A stretch of DNA of 64,000 nucleotides from assembly GCF_000719285.1 (NCBI RefSeq), contig NZ_JOFS01000005.1, forward strand, positions 372,001-436,000. Direction: 5' to 3'. Below are positions 60,699-64,000 of this stretch, piece by piece. A program made the position numbers and the translations under genes. The notes beneath the pieces are model-generated. The model saw only the letters and a program-made list of their open reading frames with translations, had not been told where the DNA came from and did not search any database. Each line of letters opens with the position of its first letter. Positions within the stretch are counted from its first letter, which is position 1. The DNA comes from Streptomyces bicolor (GTDB lineage: Bacteria > Actinomycetota > Actinomycetes > Streptomycetales > Streptomycetaceae).

Positions 60699-62276
60699 AT
60701 GCCTGCACACGAGGGACACCCGGGACACCGTACGTACGACGCCGTCATCGTCGGCGGAGGCCACAACGGGCTGGTCGCCGCCGCCTACCTGGCCCGGGCC
60801 GGCCGTTCCGTGCTGGTGCTGGAGCGGCTGGACCACACCGGGGGCGCCGCCGTGTCCACCCGGCCGTTCGCCGGGGTCGACGCGCGACTGTCGCGCTACT
60901 CGTACCTGGTCAGCCTGCTGCCGAAGAAGATCGTGCGGGATCTCGGCCTCGACTTCCGCGTCCGCACCCGCGACGTCTCCTCGTATACCCCCGTGGAACG
61001 CGACGGACGGCCCACCGGACTGCTCGTGGGCGGCGGCGAGCGGCGCACCCGGGAGGCGTTCGCGCGGCTCACGGGAGGGGAGCGCGAGTACGCGGCCTGG
61101 CGGCGCTTCTACGGGATGACCGGCGAGGTCGCCAAGCGGGTGTTCCCGACGCTCACCGAGCCCCTCCCGAGCCGCGAGGAGCTGCGCCGCCGGGTGGACG
61201 ACGAGGAGGCCTGGCGGACCCTCTTCGAGGAGCCGATCGGCGTCGCCGTCGAGGACCGGTTCGCGGACGACCTCGTGCGGGGCGTGGTCCTGACGGACGC
61301 GCTCATCGGGACCTTCGCCGACGCCCACGACCCGTCCCTGAAGCAGAACCGCTGTTTCCTCTACCACGTGATCGGCGGCGGCACCGGCGACTGGGACGTT
61401 CCCGTCGGCGGCATGGGCGCCCTCACCGACGCCCTGGCCACGGCGGCCCGAGACGCGGGCGCGGTCATCGCCACCGGCCACGAGGTGGAACGGATCGACA
61501 CGGACGGCCGTACGGCGGAGATCACCTATCGGACGGCGGACGGCGAGGGTGTCGCCGCCGCCCGGCACGTGCTGGTCAACGCCTCGCCGCAGGCCCTGGC
61601 CGCCCTCACCGGCGACACGCCCCCGGCCCCCGCCGAGGGTGCCCAGCTCAAGGTGAACATGCTGCTCAAGCGCCTGCCCCGGCTGCGCGACAGCTCCGTC
61701 GACCCGCGCGAGGCGTTCGCCGGCACTTTCCACATCGCCGAGGGCTACGAGCAGCTGGCCACCGCCCACGCGCAGGCCGCCGCAGGGGACCTCCCCGCCG
61801 CGCCGCCGTCCGAGATCTACTGCCACTCACTGACGGACCCGACGATCCTCGGACCCGACCTCGTCGCACAGGGCTACCAGACCCTCACCCTCTTCGGCCT
61901 GCACACCCCGGCCCGGCTCTTCGAACGCGACAACGACGCCGTGCGCGAGGAACTGCTGAAGTCGACGCTCGCCCAGCTGGACGCCCACCTCGCCGAGCCG
62001 CTCGCCGACTGCCTGGCGACCGACGCCGACGGACGCCCCTGTGTCGAGGCCAAGACTCCACTGGACCTGGAGCGCGACCTCCGCCTCCCCGGCGGCAACA
62101 TCTTCCACCGCGAGCTGGCCTGGCCGTACGCCCAGGAGGACACCGGCCGCTGGGGCGTGGAGACACGGCACGCGAATGTGCTGCTGTGCGGGGCGGGTGC
62201 CGTGCGCGGGGGAGGGGTGAGCGGGGTGCCCGGGCACAACGCGGCGATGGCAGTCCTGGAGGCGGCCGAGGCCTGA
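60699..62276 (+). CDS. phytoene-dehydrogenase-like FAD oxidoreductase
   Basis: 525 residues from ATG 60699; GTG 60684 is possible but no ribosome site favours either. The FAD motif is YDAVIVGGGHNGLVAAAYLA (about 13-32), followed by VLVLERLDHTGGAAVS, HVIGGGTGDWDVPVGGMGAL and the C-terminal AGAVRGGGVSGVPGHNAAM FAD closure. It is of the phytoene desaturase/PYROXD2 type. No carotenoid genes are adjacent, so the substrate is unknown. Confidence 0.87.
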   Translation: MPAHEGHPGHRTYDAVIVGGGHNGLVAAAYLARAGRSVLVLERLDHTGGAAVSTRPFAGVDARLSRYSYLVSLLPKKIVRDLGLDFRVRTRDVSSYTPVERDGRPTGLLVGGGERRTREAFARLTGGEREYAAWRRFYGMTGEVAKRVFPTLTEPLPSREELRRRVDDEEAWRTLFEEPIGVAVEDRFADDLVRGVVLTDALIGTFADAHDPSLKQNRCFLYHVIGGGTGDWDVPVGGMGALTDALATAARDAGAVIATGHEVERIDTDGRTAEITYRTADGEGVAAARHVLVNASPQALAALTGDTPPAPAEGAQLKVNMLLKRLPRLRDSSVDPREAFAGTFHIAEGYEQLATAHAQAAAGDLPAAPPSEIYCHSLTDPTILGPDLVAQGYQTLTLFGLHTPARLFERDNDAVREELLKSTLAQLDAHLAEPLADCLATDADGRPCVEAKTPLDLERDLRLPGGNIFHRELAWPYAQEDTGRWGVETRHANVLLCGAGAVRGGGVSGVPGHNAAMAVLEAAEA

Positions 62277-62346
62277 CGCACATGCCCGCGGCGAGGAGGG
62301 GTACTCCGCATAACGGACCATTCGTACTAGTCACGGGGAGGCCATC

Positions 62347-62538
62347 ATGGCCGATCTCAGCCCCACTGACCTGCAGAAAGCCCTCCGCGGTGCCGACTAC
62401 CCGACCGACCGGCAGCACCTGGTGGAGCGTGCCCGCAAGAACCATGCCGACGAGAAGATCGTCAGCCGACTGGACGGCATGAAGCGTGACCGCTTCGACG
62501 GTCCGAACGACGTCCAGAAGGCCGTCTTCAACGAGTAG
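62347..62538 (+). CDS. DUF2795 small protein
   Basis: 63 residues with GGGGAGG before the ATG. LSPTDLQKALRGADYPTDRQ followed by LVERARKNHADEKIVSRLDG is the DUF2795 helical fold, found throughout actinobacteria and usually stress-linked but without known activity. It has its own short transcription unit: TACTAG about 20 bases upstream may be a -10. Confidence 0.85.
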   Translation: MADLSPTDLQKALRGADYPTDRQHLVERARKNHADEKIVSRLDGMKRDRFDGPNDVQKAVFNE

Positions 62539-62665
62539 CGCGCCACGGATCCGGGCCGGGCGGCCACCTGGATGATCTCCTCCGGGCGTGGCGGACCGGC
62601 CCGGTTTCCGAGCGAAAGCCTCTTTGGTCGCGCGCGCACCGCCCCACCCCGCTCCACATGAGGCG

Positions 62666-64000
62666 TCAGTTCGCCGAGGCGCTCCAGCCGCTCGCCGTGA
62701 TCCGCGCCGCGTCCGCCGGCCGTGCCTCGTCGAAGAGGCCGCCATCGGGCGCCTCGACGCGCAGGCCGTCGACGTACGCGCCACGGCCCACGTAGAGCCG
62801 GTCGGTCGCGTACCGCCAGCGGATCACCAACTGCCGGCTCGCGGGGAGTTGCGCCGCGAGCCGGTGCCAGACCCGCCCCGACCAGCCGGTGACCGTGCCG
62901 TCCACGTGGTCCCGCGGCCGTTCGCCGTGCCGTGTCGTCGTGAAGGGGAGCGGCTGCCAGGCGGCGCCCCCGTCGGTGGTCGCCTCCAGGGTGAGGGTGT
63001 CCGCAGTCGGCTCGGTGTCCCACCACAAGGCACAACACAGTTGGGCGTCGCCCGAGGACGTGTCGAGCGGCGGGAGCGCGAGGGTCGCGGTCGTTGCGGT
63101 CGCCATTGCGGAGAACCATGCGGTACGACCGTGCCGCGGCCGTACCGGGACGGCCCGCGCCATGTTGTTGGCGGCGGCCACCCTGGGCGCCGAACCGGAG
63201 CGCCAACTGCGCACCGGATGCACGGAGTTGCCGAGTACGACGAGGAAGGATTCGGTCGTCGGGTCGAGGACCAGCGAGGTGCCGGTGAACCCGGTGTGCC
63301 CCGCGGTGCGCGGGGTGGCCATCGCGCCCATGTACCAGTGCTGGTAGAGCTCGAATCCGAGGCCGTGCTCGTCGCCGGGGAACGCTGTGTTGAAGTCGGT
63401 GAACATCAACTCCACCGACTCCGGCTCCAGGATGCGGGACCTGCCGTAGTGGCCGCCGTTGAGCAGCGTCCGGCCGAGGACCGCCAGGTCCCAGGCGGTC
63501 GAGAACACGCCCGCGTGGCCCGCGACCCCGCCGAGGCTGAAGGCGTTCTCGTCGTGCACCTCACCCCAGACGAGCCCACGGTCCAGACCGGACCAGGGCT
63601 TGCGGGCGTCCTCGGTCGCCGCGATCCTCGGTTTCCAGGCGGCGGGCGGGTTGTAGCGGGTGCGATGCATGCCGAGCGGGCCGGTGATCTCGTCGCGCAG
63701 GAGGGTGTCGAGCGGCCGGCCGGTGATCTTCTCCAGGACCAGTTGGAGGGATATCAGGTTCAGGTCCGAGTAGAGGTACCTCGTTCCCGGTGGGTTCAGC
63801 GGTGCCTCGTTCCAGATGAGCTGGAGCTTGTCCTCGTACGTAGGCGCGTTGTACAGCGGGATCCAGGCGCGGAACCCGGAGGTGTGGGTGAGGAGTTGAC
63901 GGATGGTCATTTCCTGCTTGCCGGCTCTGCCGAAGTCCGGCAGGTAGGAGGCGACGGTCGCCTCCAGTCCGAGCGCACCCCGCTCGATCTGCTGCACGGC
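62666..64000 (-). CDS. serine hydrolase of the beta-lactamase/class C type, 5' end outside the window
   Basis: At least 444 residues; the gene continues past the right edge, so the SxxK motif is not seen. Visible parts are LTHTSGFRAWIPLYNAPTYE, YLYSDLNLISLQLVLEKITG (YxN motif), PLGMHRTRYNPP, GVAGHAGVFSTAWDLAVLGR and the HTGFTGTSLVLDP (KTG-like HxG box). After about residue 290 an extension of roughly 150 residues (LTLEATTDGGAAWQPLPFTT, GWSGRVWHRLAAQLP) forms a beta-sandwich-like accessory domain unusual for small esterases. These enzymes include esterases and D-peptidases. It starts upstream of the window, and the ATG/GTG within is internal. Confidence 0.85.
   Translation of the reverse strand, partial: AVQQIERGALGLEATVASYLPDFGRAGKQEMTIRQLLTHTSGFRAWIPLYNAPTYEDKLQLIWNEAPLNPPGTRYLYSDLNLISLQLVLEKITGRPLDTLLRDEITGPLGMHRTRYNPPAAWKPRIAATEDARKPWSGLDRGLVWGEVHDENAFSLGGVAGHAGVFSTAWDLAVLGRTLLNGGHYGRSRILEPESVELMFTDFNTAFPGDEHGLGFELYQHWYMGAMATPRTAGHTGFTGTSLVLDPTTESFLVVLGNSVHPVRSWRSGSAPRVAAANNMARAVPVRPRHGRTAWFSAMATATTATLALPPLDTSSGDAQLCCALWWDTEPTADTLTLEATTDGGAAWQPLPFTTTRHGERPRDHVDGTVTGWSGRVWHRLAAQLPASRQLVIRWRYATDRLYVGRGAYVDGLRVEAPDGGLFDEARPADAARITASGWSASAN

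Overview
The window is high-GC chromosomal DNA from an actinomycete, almost certainly Streptomyces or a close relative. Third codon positions are strongly GC-biased, GTG starts are common, several genes look leaderless, and the families are streptomycete ones (CtaF, the QcrB type, DUF6479, DUF8129, GH75 chitosanase, twin-arginine GH74, kinase-TPR proteins). I saw no rRNA, tRNA, CRISPR array or intact insertion sequence. Names rest on motif recognition without database searches.

Positions 1-12.7 kb carry mostly ordinary genes: a secreted protein, an M20-like amidohydrolase with an altered metal site, a 2,4-dienoyl-CoA reductase (fadH) with an AphA-like PadR regulator, a surface protein, an FN3 lipoprotein, a GH75 chitosanase, a divergent SDR/TetR pair and a dhaKLM operon. 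From 13 to 32 kb come a frameshifted kup, a secreted peptidylarginine-deiminase-like protein, an EamA exporter/LysR pair, a phosphorylase/beta-phosphoglucomutase pair, a stress and energy group (Usp, PPK2), a ctaD-ctaF/qcrB respiratory module, several small cytoplasmic proteins and an acyl-CoA dehydrogenase.

Positions 32-43.9 kb are a plastic, partly decayed region. A PucR-type regulator is bracketed by two inverted copies of a ~108-bp promoter-like module, each with the same TTGTGC-N4-GCACAA palindrome. One copy points at a haloacid-dehalogenase-type HAD gene, the other towards a 1008-residue fusion of an APH-type kinase, a beta-rich middle and a class III aminotransferase-fold domain. Downstream lie pieces of a D-amino-acid-oxidase-type gene, an AstE/AspA-type deacylase with its middle deleted, an indolepyruvate-oxidoreductase-type gene and a membrane protein, interrupted by a ~157-bp MITE-like inverted-repeat element.

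Positions 41-56.6 kb hold a plant-polysaccharide (probably xyloglucan) locus: a CE1/PHB-depolymerase-type esterase with a ricin lectin domain, GH3, GH74, GH12 and GH42. GAAGCGCTTC-type operators sit at the promoters of the esterase, GH3 and GH74 units. A truncated solute-binding-protein gene in front of GH74 suggests that the cognate ABC importer was lost. Inserted here are an AraC/PhyH/small-protein group and a free-standing condensation-domain protein.

Positions 56.6-64 kb contain another scar (TPR fragment meeting a DUF6338 fragment), an MpaB-type oxygenase, a soluble Ser/Thr kinase with a long TPR array, a phytoene-dehydrogenase-like FAD protein, a DUF2795 protein and a serine hydrolase cut by the window edge. 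Recurrent scars where two unrelated truncated genes meet (17.3-17.6, 39-40.8 and 56.6-57.4 kb) are the most unusual large-scale feature.
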